Shown: one piece after another, positions 1 through 7,217 of the stretch
Numbering within the stretch: position 1 is the stretch's first letter
Layout of the letters: every line of letters begins with the position of its first letter
Origin: Congregibacter sp.
GTDB lineage: Bacteria; Pseudomonadota; Gammaproteobacteria; Pseudomonadales; Halieaceae
DNA: 14,271 nucleotides
Direction: 5' to 3'
Assembly (NCBI GenBank): GCA_013911345.1
Contig: JACETJ010000020.1
Location: forward strand, 1-14,271
Position numbers and translations under genes: made by a program
Notes under the pieces: generated by a model
What the model was told of the DNA's origin: nothing
Databases searched by the model: none
What the model saw: only the letters and a program-made list of their open reading frames with translations

Positions 1-668
1 CCGGGAATCCCAAGGGCTGGCTGGATCCACACGAACCGCAGAACACGGCGCAGGCGGTCAAGTTGATGGGGCTGAAGTATGTGGTACTGACCTCGGTGAA
101 TCGCGATGACTTGCCTGATGGCGGTGCTGGTCATTACGCCGACGTTGTGCGTGCCACAAAAACACTCAATCCGGAGACCGCTGTCGAAGCGCTGACACCC
201 GATTTCCTGGGAGATCGGGCGGCGGTAGAGACACTGCTCGATTCCGGGATCGAAGTCTTTGCGCAAAATGTCGAGACGGTGGAGCGACTGACGCATCCGG
301 TGCGCGATCCCCGGGCGGGTTACCAGCAGACGCTGGATGTTCTGGCAGCGGGTAAAGCCCATCGCCCTGATGTGGTGACAAAAACGTCACTTATGCTGGG
401 TCTGGGTGAGCGTGATGACGAGCTCAAGACCTGCATGGACGACTTGCGTCAGCACAATATTGATGTATTGACGCTGGGGCAGTATCTGCAGCCGACTCAA
501 AACCATCTCCCGGTTGAGCGCTTTGTGACCCCTGAGGAGTTTGATCAATATCGCGAGTGGGGTCTGGAGCGAGGGTTCCTCGAGGTGGTCTCAGGCGTAT
601 TCGTTCGTTCCAGCTATCGTGCGGAGCGGGTGCTGGAGAACAACAATGTTGGTCTCGGGTTGAACTGA
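1..668 (+). CDS. lipA: Lipoyl synthase, 3' part (N-terminus outside window)
   Basis: Radical SAM enzyme that inserts two sulfurs into the protein-bound octanoyl group to make lipoyl cofactor for 2-oxoacid dehydrogenases and the glycine cleavage system. The reading frame is open from base 3, giving 221 visible residues; the N-terminal auxiliary-cluster cysteines and the radical SAM CxxxCxxC lie upstream of the window. Visible family signatures are [49 protein letters not shown] and the C-terminal RSSY (606-617), whose serine is known to ligate the auxiliary 4Fe-4S cluster. The wording (VRDPRA, TKTSxMLGLGE) is closer to what I recall of mitochondrial LIAS/Lip5 than of E. coli LipA. The internal TTG/ATG near 63 is not the start, because the homology continues upstream of it. 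The next gene begins 1 nt after the stop. Confidence 0.96.
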   Translation, partial: GNPKGWLDPHEPQNTAQAVKLMGLKYVVLTSVNRDDLPDGGAGHYADVVRATKTLNPETAVEALTPDFLGDRAAVETLLDSGIEVFAQNVETVERLTHPVRDPRAGYQQTLDVLAAGKAHRPDVVTKTSLMLGLGERDDELKTCMDDLRQHNIDVLTLGQYLQPTQNHLPVERFVTPEEFDQYREWGLERGFLEVVSGVFVRSSYRAERVLENNNVGLGLN

Positions 669-669
669 T

Positions 670-1845
670 ATGTCGGCGCCGCGCCGCCCGCAGGTGCTGT
701 ACCTTACGACGGTTGACCGGCTCACCGGGACGGCGGGGCTCAGTCGTGAGACCCGGATCGTGGTCGGGGTGTTGGCGCGTGATGTCGATCTCTCGCTGGC
801 TATTGCCGGCCCTATCGATCATCACGCGCTGCAGCGCCTTAGAGATCATTTTGCATCGGTGCGAGCGGCGGGGGGCTTCCCGCCCAGCTCAGCAGACCAA
901 CCGGCAGCGACCGGTTTGCGCGGACTCTCTGTCGCGCGGCTTGGCACCGATATTGTCAATGCACGTCTGCAGGCAGCAATTCAGCGCCGAGCCATGACTT
1001 TCGATGCTGTTGTGCTAGACGCGCTGCTCGCGACAGCCTATCTGCCAGCGGGACAAAGTTGCCCCACTTATTACCTTGCCCATCGCTGCGAATCACAAAC
1101 AGAGGCTGGCAGTTGGTGGCATTGGCTCAGGCAGCGCGAACAGAGAGCGCTGAAGCAATGTGAAAAAGCGGCGCTACAGTCGGTGACGGCCGTTTTTGCC
1201 AAGCCTGCTGTCGCCGGTGAGTTGTTGGCGGAGGGGCTGCCGCTCAGTCAGCTCAATCCTTCCTTTGGCCAGTTCCGACCAGAAATCGCGCTGGGCGAAC
1301 CAATGACACGGCAAGAAACGCATCAGCGGGTGGGGTACGCTGGCTATCTCGGTGATGAGCGAAATCTCGCCAGTTTAGAATGGCTTCTGCGCGAGGTGTG
1401 GACGCCAGCACATCGAGCATTGGCCGATACAGAGCTGCACCTGGTTGGGACTGCGCCGCCATCGCCGTTGCGAGAGCTAGCGGCTGCAAACAATAACGTT
1501 TATCTTCACAGTGGTGGCAGAGAGCAGTTGCGCCACTTGGGATGTCGCGCTGTGATTGAGCCTCTGATTTACGAGCAGCATGTCGACACAAAGCTGGTCA
1601 ATGCGATGTCACATGGGTTGCCCGTGATCACGACGCAGGACGGGTTAGGGCGCGCGCATGCCGAGCTGGGTGAGGGCGTGCTTGTGACGGCCGGCCCAGA
1701 GCAGATGTCTATGACGGTGCACCAGCTGATGCACGATGAGGCTTTGTGGCAGTTACATGCCAGTGCCGCAGCCCGGACGGCAGCGCTACAATTGCCGGAC
1801 TTTGAGGTGGCGCACGACCTGCGCCGCGCTTTACTGAGAGTATAG
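670..1845 (+). CDS. Glycosyltransferase, GT-B fold, GT4-like (group 1)
   Basis: A 391-residue protein with the layout of a GT-B glycosyltransferase, which moves a sugar from a nucleotide-sugar donor to an unknown acceptor. The C-terminal half carries the recognisable part: a VGYAGYLGDERNLASLEWLL strand-helix start of the donor domain, a TELHLVGTAPP strand, and a KLVNAMSHGLPVITT segment that matches the K-x-x-E-A-M-A-x-G-x-P-V-V-x-T pattern of family 4 enzymes, although the usual glutamate is an asparagine here. The N-terminal acceptor half is poorly conserved. There is no signal peptide or membrane segment, so it should be cytosolic or peripheral. ATG 670 follows the lipA stop by 1 nt and no clear Shine-Dalgarno is visible, which suggests translational coupling. 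The acceptor and pathway cannot be told from this window; no other polysaccharide genes are nearby. Confidence 0.8.
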   Translation: MSAPRRPQVLYLTTVDRLTGTAGLSRETRIVVGVLARDVDLSLAIAGPIDHHALQRLRDHFASVRAAGGFPPSSADQPAATGLRGLSVARLGTDIVNARLQAAIQRRAMTFDAVVLDALLATAYLPAGQSCPTYYLAHRCESQTEAGSWWHWLRQREQRALKQCEKAALQSVTAVFAKPAVAGELLAEGLPLSQLNPSFGQFRPEIALGEPMTRQETHQRVGYAGYLGDERNLASLEWLLREVWTPAHRALADTELHLVGTAPPSPLRELAAANNNVYLHSGGREQLRHLGCRAVIEPLIYEQHVDTKLVNAMSHGLPVITTQDGLGRAHAELGEGVLVTAGPEQMSMTVHQLMHDEALWQLHASAAARTAALQLPDFEVAHDLRRALLRV

Positions 1846-1862
1846 GAGAAGGGAGTGAACGT

Positions 1863-1895
1863 ATGACCAGACCGATCACAATCCCTATTTTATGA
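1863..1895 (+). CDS. Candidate 10-codon leader ORF ahead of nadK
   Basis: ATG 1863 is preceded by a purine-rich GGGAG (1851-1855) at a spacing of 7 nt and opens a frame encoding MTRPITIPIL, ending at TGA 1893-1895. That stop overlaps the nadK start codon (ATG 1892-1894) in an ATGA arrangement. nadK itself has no Shine-Dalgarno within reach. I infer that ribosomes may load on this mini-ORF and restart on nadK. The ORF is far too short to support by composition, so it is a candidate only. Confidence 0.35.
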   Translation: MTRPITIPIL

Positions 1896-2776
1896 CGGCG
1901 ACTTTTACCCATGTTGGCCTGCTCGGGCGTCGGGAGCATCCCGGTGTGGAGGAGGTTGTGTCCGGCCTGCTCAATCTGCTTGATGATCGAGGCCTACAGG
2001 TCACGATCGAGGATCGTCTGGCGACCTTGTCCCAGTTTGAGAAGCGAGAGATGGAGTCTCGCGACCAGATTGGTGCGATGGTTGATTTGGCGATTGTGAT
2101 CGGCGGGGACGGCAGTTTGCTAAGTGCTGCCCGTACATTGGTAAAACATGACACGCCTGTGATCGGGGTCAACCGGGGGCGACTCGGATTTTTGACGGAT
2201 GTCAGCCCTGATGAATTGATTGATCAAGTCAGCGCGGTACTCGACGGTGATTTCATCAGTGAGCGGCGGTTTTTGTTGGATGCCGAGGTTTGGCGGGGCG
2301 AGCAGGTGATCGGGCGCGGTGAGGCTTTGAATGACATTGTGGTCAACTCCGGAGCTTCTGCGCAGATGATTGAGTTTGAGCTCAGTATTGATGGTGAGTT
2401 TGTCTATCGGCTCAACGCCGATGGCCTGTTAGTGGCAACACCGACCGGATCTACCGCCTATTCTCTTTCTGCCGGCGGGCCAATTATGTACCCCGGTCTG
2501 GATGCTTTGGTGCTGGTGCCCATGTTCCCTCATTCGCTCACCAGTCGCCCTATTGTAGTGAGCGGCCAGAGTGAAATTCGCGTTGATGTTGTCTCCCGCA
2601 ATGATATTCACCCTCCTATTACCTGTGACGGGCAGATCTCGATTACCGCACTCCCGGGTGACTCTGTCCGAATTCGCAAGAAAACCCGAGAATTGACCTT
2701 GCTGCACCCCCCGGGCTACAGCTTTTATGCCAGCTGCCGAGACAAGCTTCGCTGGTCAGATGCCCTCGTTCAATAA
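1892..2776 (+). CDS. nadK: NAD kinase
   Basis: Phosphorylates NAD(+) to NADP(+), the only de novo route to NADP in most bacteria; a soluble cytosolic enzyme. The 294-residue length is typical of the gammaproteobacterial enzyme. Family motifs seen are GGDGS (residues 71-75) with its catalytic aspartate, NRGRLGFLTD (94-103), the NE/D motif as ND (147-148), and the glycine-rich TPTGSTAYSLSAGGPI (183-198). The only possible start is ATG 1892: the frame is closed by TGA at 1856 with no other start codon in between. No Shine-Dalgarno precedes it, and the stop of a 10-codon leader ORF overlaps the start, so coupled translation is likely. The 3' end overlaps the rhomboid gene that follows. Confidence 0.97.
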   Translation: MTATFTHVGLLGRREHPGVEEVVSGLLNLLDDRGLQVTIEDRLATLSQFEKREMESRDQIGAMVDLAIVIGGDGSLLSAARTLVKHDTPVIGVNRGRLGFLTDVSPDELIDQVSAVLDGDFISERRFLLDAEVWRGEQVIGRGEALNDIVVNSGASAQMIEFELSIDGEFVYRLNADGLLVATPTGSTAYSLSAGGPIMYPGLDALVLVPMFPHSLTSRPIVVSGQSEIRVDVVSRNDIHPPITCDGQISITALPGDSVRIRKKTRELTLLHPPGYSFYASCRDKLRWSDALVQ

Positions 2777-3395
2777 CGCGCCCCTTGCGATTAAACGCGC
2801 GCCCGCTACTTTTGCGTTGGTGGCGCTGACCAGTGTCTGCTTTTTGCTGTTCTATCCCCTGCAGTGGGTTGGCATGCTGGAGCTATTCAATTTTGTGCCA
2901 TTCCGCGCAGCAGGAGGGTACGTTGCCTTTGGTGAGTGGGGTGACTGGTGGCGTTTGGTCACGCCCACATTGATTCATTTTGGGTGGTTGCACGCGGTCT
3001 TTAACTGTTTGTGGCTGTGGGAGTTTGGTCAGCGCATTGAGCATCGGCTGGGCGCGATCAACCTTCTGGGACTCTACGTCGTCAGCGCCATGCTGAGTAA
3101 TTACTGCCAGTACTGGTGGGAGGGGCCCTCTATATTTGGCGGGATGTCGGGCGTGGTGTATGCCTTTATGGGACTGATCATGGCCACTCAGTGGCGCAGG
3201 CCCGGTTGGATAACGCCGCCGCCAATGGCTATCTTTGCTTTCATGATGATCTGGCTGGTCATCGGCATGGCGGGAAGTATGGAGTTCATCGGCGCGGGGG
3301 CTATCGCCAACGGGGCGCACGTTGGTGGCTTGTTGGCGGGTTGGACACTGGGTGTTTTGATCAGTGGCCTTCCCAGACTGTTCAGGAGTCGGTAG
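2760..3395 (+). CDS. Rhomboid intramembrane serine protease, GlpG-like
   Basis: A 211-residue polytopic inner-membrane protease that cleaves transmembrane helices inside the bilayer using a Ser-His dyad. With start 2760, the catalytic serine is S130 in GGMSGVVYAFMG (the GxSG motif) and the histidine is H187 in GAHVGGLLAGW. The H-x3-N motif of the oxyanion region is in LHAVFNCLWLWEFG, preceded by WWRLVTPTLIHFGW, as in E. coli GlpG. About six hydrophobic segments are visible. It lacks the cytosolic N-terminal domain of E. coli GlpG (276 aa). An in-frame ATG at 2727 would add 11 residues but a 50-nt overlap with nadK; ATG 2760 overlaps it by 17 nt and is preferred. Neither has a good Shine-Dalgarno. 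All catalytic residues are present, so it should be active; the substrate is unknown. Confidence 0.92.
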   Translation: MPSFNNAPLAIKRAPATFALVALTSVCFLLFYPLQWVGMLELFNFVPFRAAGGYVAFGEWGDWWRLVTPTLIHFGWLHAVFNCLWLWEFGQRIEHRLGAINLLGLYVVSAMLSNYCQYWWEGPSIFGGMSGVVYAFMGLIMATQWRRPGWITPPPMAIFAFMMIWLVIGMAGSMEFIGAGAIANGAHVGGLLAGWTLGVLISGLPRLFRSR

Positions 3396-3397
3396 GA

Positions 3398-3652
3398 ATG
3401 TCGGATCAATATCGCCAGTCGGTTCAGCAAATGGATCGCAAGGTTTACGAACAGCTGGTGACATCGCTATCGACAGGCCGCTGGCCCGACGGGAGAACAC
3501 TGACGGACGATCAACGCCAGCATGCCATGCAAGCGGTGATAGCTTGGGGTGAGATCCATCTGCCACCAGAGGAGCGCGTGGGCTTTATCGACAAGGGAGC
3601 CAAGGCGGGGGACGCCTGTGATGACCCCCAGCCGCTGGCGTGGAAGGACTAA
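3398..3652 (+). CDS. YeaC-like small protein (DUF1315)
   Basis: An 84-residue soluble protein of the YeaC/DUF1315 family, whose function is unknown. The recognisable core is VYEQLVTSLSTGRWPDGRTLTDDQRQHAMQAVIAWGEIHLPPEER, matching the 'G-K/R-W-P-D-G-x-x-L-T' signature I know from E. coli YeaC. The C-terminus ends in PLAWKD, similar in position to the PIAMFK end of YeaC. ATG 3398 is 2 nt after the rhomboid stop and follows AGGAG with a spacing of 9 nt. The frame stays open upstream to 3116, but that part lies inside the rhomboid gene and is not coding. It is followed after 4 nt by the DUF2797 gene; the pair seems to travel together with pepN in related bacteria. Confidence 0.88.
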   Translation: MSDQYRQSVQQMDRKVYEQLVTSLSTGRWPDGRTLTDDQRQHAMQAVIAWGEIHLPPEERVGFIDKGAKAGDACDDPQPLAWKD

Positions 3653-3656
3653 AGAT

Positions 3657-4487
3657 ATGACTGACTGGCAAGGCTGCCTCAGAAAAATGCGCACTGAGCT
3701 TGCGGATACGGTTCGCTACACCGTTTTTCCAGAGCAAGGAGGCCTTTGTCTTAACGACAGTCTGGGTCAGTTTTTGCGCGTGGCTTTTACGGGCAAGATC
3801 GAGTGCGTCGCCTGCGGGCGGTTGACCAAGAAAAGTTTTAATCAGGGCCACTGCTTTCCCTGCTTCCGCAAACTGGCAGCCTGCGATAGTTGTATCGTCA
3901 GCCCGGAGAAGTGCCACCTTGCAGAGGGCACCTGCCGCGAGCCTGATTGGGCAGAGAGCCACTGCCAAGTGCCCCACATCGTGTATCTGGCTAACACCTC
4001 CAGCGTGAAGGTGGGTATTACGCGAGAAACTCAGTTACCGACGCGTTGGATTGATCAGGGTGCGACACAGGCCAAGCCCATCGCACGTGTGCAGACAAGG
4101 CGCTACTCAGGCTTGTTGGAAGTGCTCTTTGCCAAAGAGGTTGGTGATCGCACGGCGTGGCAGACGATGTTGAAAGGTAACGGTGCCGATCAGGACCTAG
4201 AGCAGATACGACAGAAATTGATGTCAGTTTGTGCTCAGGGGGTCGCTGACTTGAAGTTGAACTATGGCGATGGCGCCTTCGAGATTCTGGAGGATGCGCC
4301 GGAAACCCGCATCGAATATCCCGTCCTCAGTTGGCCAGAAAAAGTGAAGGCGCATAACTTCGATAAAGGGCCTGTTGTGGAGGGCACATTGATGGGAATC
4401 AAGGGGCAATATCTGATGCTCGATACAGGGGTTTTGAACATGCGCAAATTTGGTGGCTATGAAGTCGAAATCAAGGTGGCAGCGTGA
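3657..4487 (+). CDS. DUF2797 protein, cysteine-rich, possible GIY-YIG-like core
   Basis: A 276-residue soluble protein of the DUF2797 family; no experimentally proven function is known to me. The N-terminal third holds a zinc-ribbon-like set: C50-x2-C53 (CVACG) and C66-x2-C69 (CFPC), followed by C76-x2-C79, C86, C93 and C103. Next comes IVYLANTSSVKVGITR (108-123) with RWIDQGA (130-136), a strand-turn-strand pattern that resembles GIY-YIG nucleases of the T5orf172 type; this similarity is my inference. The C-terminal part (VEGTLMGIKGQYLMLDTGVLNMRKFGGYEV) looks like a small beta-rich domain. The start follows GGAAGGA with a spacing of about 8 nt, 4 nt after the YeaC-like gene. The stop overlaps the pepN ATG by one base. 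Confidence 0.85.
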   Translation: MTDWQGCLRKMRTELADTVRYTVFPEQGGLCLNDSLGQFLRVAFTGKIECVACGRLTKKSFNQGHCFPCFRKLAACDSCIVSPEKCHLAEGTCREPDWAESHCQVPHIVYLANTSSVKVGITRETQLPTRWIDQGATQAKPIARVQTRRYSGLLEVLFAKEVGDRTAWQTMLKGNGADQDLEQIRQKLMSVCAQGVADLKLNYGDGAFEILEDAPETRIEYPVLSWPEKVKAHNFDKGPVVEGTLMGIKGQYLMLDTGVLNMRKFGGYEVEIKVAA

Positions 4488-7105
4488 TGGCGTTGCGAGA
4501 AGGGTTGCCCGGGACGATATACCGCAAGGATTACACCGTACCCGATTTTGCGGTAACGACAGTCGACTTACTGGTACAGATTACGCCCGGGCGAACCGAG
4601 GTAACAGCGACCCTAGAAATGGAGAGGCAGGGCGCCGGGCAGGGCGGTCTCAGTCTTGATGGAGAGCAGCTGTCACTGCAGTGGGTTGAGGTGGATGGTG
4701 CGCGACTAACGGAGGACGATTACACCGTGAGTGACACGGAGTTAGTAATTGCCTCGGTGCCGGATCGATTCTCCTTGCGCACTTGCGTGACCATTTGCCC
4801 CGAAGACAACACGTCTCTGGAGGGCTTTTATCGGTCTCAAAGTGCTTATTGCACGCAGTGTGAGGCGGAAGGTTTTAGGAAGATCACCTATTTTCCAGAC
4901 CGCCCGGATGTGCTCGCAGTCTTCACCGTCACCCTGGAGGCCGACCGCGCGGAGTGCCCGATATTGCTCAGTAACGGCAACAAAATGGGTGAGGAGGACT
5001 TAGGCCATGGTCGGCATCGCGTGGTTTGGCATGACCCTTTCCCCAAACCCTCATATCTCTTTGCCATGGTGGCTGGCGATCTGAAGCCGGTGAGTGATGT
5101 CTTCACCACCTGTTCTGGCAGAGTGGTGGATCTGAATATCTGGGTGGAGGAAAAGGATCTCGGTTACTGCGAGTACGCCATGGGCGCATTGAAAGCGGCG
5201 ATGCGATGGGATGAGCAGGTGTATGGCCTCGAATACGATCTAGACCTCTATAACATCGTTGCCGTAGACGATTTCAACATGGGTGCCATGGAAAACAAGG
5301 GGCTCAATGTTTTCAATACATCCTGTGTGCTCGCCCATCCCGATATCACTACCGATATGGGTTTTCAGCGCGTTGAGGCGGTGGTGGCCCATGAGTATTT
5401 CCACAATTACTCGGGCAACCGGGTCACTTGCCGAGACTGGTTTCAGCTCAGCCTGAAGGAGGGTTTTACCGTCTTTCGCGACAGCGAGTTCTCGGCCGAT
5501 ATGAATTCCCGAGGGGTAAAGCGAGTAGAAGATGCACTGTTCCTCCGCACTCACCAGTTTGCTGAGGATGCGGGCCCACTGGCACATCCGGTTCGTCCGG
5601 ATGCGTTTGTAGATATCTCCAATTTTTACACCCTCACGGTCTACGAGAAGGGTGCGGAGGTCGTCCGCATGTTGCACACCCTGCTTGGGGCCGAAGCGTT
5701 TTACGCTGGCACTACTCTTTATTTTCAGCGATTTGATGGCCAGGCGGTGACCTGCGATGACTTTGTCGATTGTCTAGCGGAGGCGTCTGGGCGAGATCTG
5801 GATCAATTCAGGCGCTGGTACGAGCAGGCAGGCACGCCGGAGGTGGTGTGCAGTGAGCATTACGATGCCGACGCCAAGCGTTACCAGTTGACCTTGCAGC
5901 AGCAGAACCCAGCGAATGCTGGGCATCAGGAAAAAGAGCCCTTGCTGATTCCTGTGGCGACAGGTCTGTTGGTCGACGGCCAGCCTATCGCTATGACTGA
6001 AGGGACCACGCGCGTACTCGAGCTCACCGAGCGCGAGCAGACTTTTACCTTTGATAACGTCCCCTCGAAGCCTGTGCTGTCATGCCTGCGTGGCTTCTCC
6101 GCACCGGTGCGAATTACCACTGAGCATTCAGAGTCCGATTTGCTCGCACTGATGGCCGGTGATGACGATGCCTTTGTAGCGTGGGACGCCGCTCAGACAC
6201 TCTTGGCCAGAGCGGTCGAAGCTGCATCTATGGATGGGGAGACTGCATTGCCACAGGGGTTATTGGACGCCTGCGAGCAGGTGCTAGTGGGATCCATGGA
6301 TCCGGCAATGAAGGCGCTCACCTTGGCCTTGCCGAGCGAGGAATATCTGGCTGACCGGGCCGCGCAGCGGGGCTTGGTCGATGTCAGCGAGATCCACCAT
6401 CGGCGACAACAGATCAAAGCAGAAATGGGTGGCGCACTGGCTTCGATTTGGGAGCAGGCGCTGTCAGATAATCCGGCGCCGCATGCCTACGCACCCGATG
6501 CCGATGATATTGGCCTTCGGGCGTTGCGATATCTCGCGCAGGATTACCTGCTGGCGGCGAATCCTTTACAACTCGATGCCGCGCACAGCCTTTATGACAA
6601 TGCGGACAATCTGACCGACCGCCTTATGGCGTTGCGCTGGATTACCCATTACGAGCAACCCGAACAGCGAGAGGCGGTGCTGGCGGAATTTTACGCGCGC
6701 TGGCAGCACGAGGCGCTGGTGGTGAACCAGTGGCTGACGGTTCAGGCGACCCGGCCTGACGCCGATTGTGTCGAGAGCGTGAGGACGCTCATGACCCACC
6801 CATCATTCGACTGGCGTAATCCCAATAAGTTAAGAGCGCTCATTAGCGCCTTTGCCGCAGCCAACCCAATAGCCTTCCATCGTCAAGATGGTGCGGGTTA
6901 CCGCCTAATGGGAGAGGTGATCGAGCGTTTGCAGGCGAGTAATCCGCAAATTGCTGCGCGCATGCTCGCCCCCATGACACGGTGGCGCCGGTATGCGGTT
7001 GGCCAGGATGCAATGCGGACCGAGCTGGAGCGCCTCGCCGCGATTGACCCGCTGCCGAAGGATGTTTTTGAGGTGATCACCAAGGCGCTGAGCGAGTCCA
7101 GCTAG
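4487..7105 (+). CDS. pepN: Aminopeptidase N (M1 family zinc metallopeptidase)
   Basis: Cytosolic broad-specificity aminopeptidase that finishes the breakdown of peptides released by ATP-dependent proteases. The 872 residues compare with 870 in E. coli PepN, so it is full length. The exopeptidase motif GAMEN is at 266-270. The zinc site HEYFH is at 302-306 with E303 as general base and the third ligand E325 after an 18-residue gap, in HEYFHNYSGNRVTCRDWFQL. The transition-state tyrosine is Y386 in TVYEKGAEVVRML. The helical C-terminal domain is intact to LPKDVFEVITKAL. ATG 4487 is chosen over GTG 4484: it overlaps the DUF2797 stop (TGATG) and lies 8 nt after AAGGTG, a usable Shine-Dalgarno. It is the last gene of the + strand run and converges on batD. 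Confidence 0.98.
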   Translation: MALREGLPGTIYRKDYTVPDFAVTTVDLLVQITPGRTEVTATLEMERQGAGQGGLSLDGEQLSLQWVEVDGARLTEDDYTVSDTELVIASVPDRFSLRTCVTICPEDNTSLEGFYRSQSAYCTQCEAEGFRKITYFPDRPDVLAVFTVTLEADRAECPILLSNGNKMGEEDLGHGRHRVVWHDPFPKPSYLFAMVAGDLKPVSDVFTTCSGRVVDLNIWVEEKDLGYCEYAMGALKAAMRWDEQVYGLEYDLDLYNIVAVDDFNMGAMENKGLNVFNTSCVLAHPDITTDMGFQRVEAVVAHEYFHNYSGNRVTCRDWFQLSLKEGFTVFRDSEFSADMNSRGVKRVEDALFLRTHQFAEDAGPLAHPVRPDAFVDISNFYTLTVYEKGAEVVRMLHTLLGAEAFYAGTTLYFQRFDGQAVTCDDFVDCLAEASGRDLDQFRRWYEQAGTPEVVCSEHYDADAKRYQLTLQQQNPANAGHQEKEPLLIPVATGLLVDGQPIAMTEGTTRVLELTEREQTFTFDNVPSKPVLSCLRGFSAPVRITTEHSESDLLALMAGDDDAFVAWDAAQTLLARAVEAASMDGETALPQGLLDACEQVLVGSMDPAMKALTLALPSEEYLADRAAQRGLVDVSEIHHRRQQIKAEMGGALASIWEQALSDNPAPHAYAPDADDIGLRALRYLAQDYLLAANPLQLDAAHSLYDNADNLTDRLMALRWITHYEQPEQREAVLAEFYARWQHEALVVNQWLTVQATRPDADCVESVRTLMTHPSFDWRNPNKLRALISAFAAANPIAFHRQDGAGYRLMGEVIERLQASNPQIAARMLAPMTRWRRYAVGQDAMRTELERLAAIDPLPKDVFEVITKALSESS

Positions 7106-7217
7106 GCCTTAGCAGGAGCGTCAAACACTCGGCTGTGGCAACTGGGGTTTCTGTGGAGCGTTTCTGTGGAGCGTACCTGTGGAGCGTACCTATGAAGAGT
7201 GACGCTTCGGGTGCAGC
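7106..7217. other. Convergent intergenic gap between pepN and batD
   Basis: This 112-nt gap separates the ends of the two facing transcription units. It holds the 13-bp tandem repeat described separately. I looked for a GC-rich hairpin followed by a T-run for either strand and did not find a convincing one. No ORF of note is present. Confidence 0.6.
7148..7199. repeat. 13-bp tandem repeat, three good copies plus one degenerate
   Basis: Units begin at 7148, 7161, 7174 and 7187. The first two copies are identical (TTTCTGTGGAGCG), the third differs at its first three bases (TAC for TTT), and the fourth (TACCTATGAAGAG) keeps the first five bases of copy three and then diverges. The shared core is CTGTGGAGCG. 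It lies between the two convergent stop codons and does not encode anything in the flanking genes. The unit is not a self-complementary hairpin. Confidence 0.85.

Noticed and set aside
557..997. 146-residue + strand ORF overlapping lipA and the glycosyltransferase
   Set aside because: Arginine- and serine-rich out-of-frame translation of GC-rich DNA; both overlapped genes have family motifs in their own frames.
3116..3397. N-terminal extension of the YeaC-like protein
   Set aside because: This part is an alternative frame of the rhomboid gene; family length and the Shine-Dalgarno support the start at 3398.
2883..3566. 227-residue minus-strand ORF opposite the rhomboid and YeaC-like genes
   Set aside because: It is a shadow: proline- and histidine-rich composition, no family resemblance, and it covers two well-supported + strand genes.
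7148..7199. CRISPR-like or DnaA-box-like reading of the 13-bp repeats
   Set aside because: There are no spacers between the units, and the core TGTGGAGCG does not match the DnaA box TGTGGATAA; no origin-type genes are nearby.
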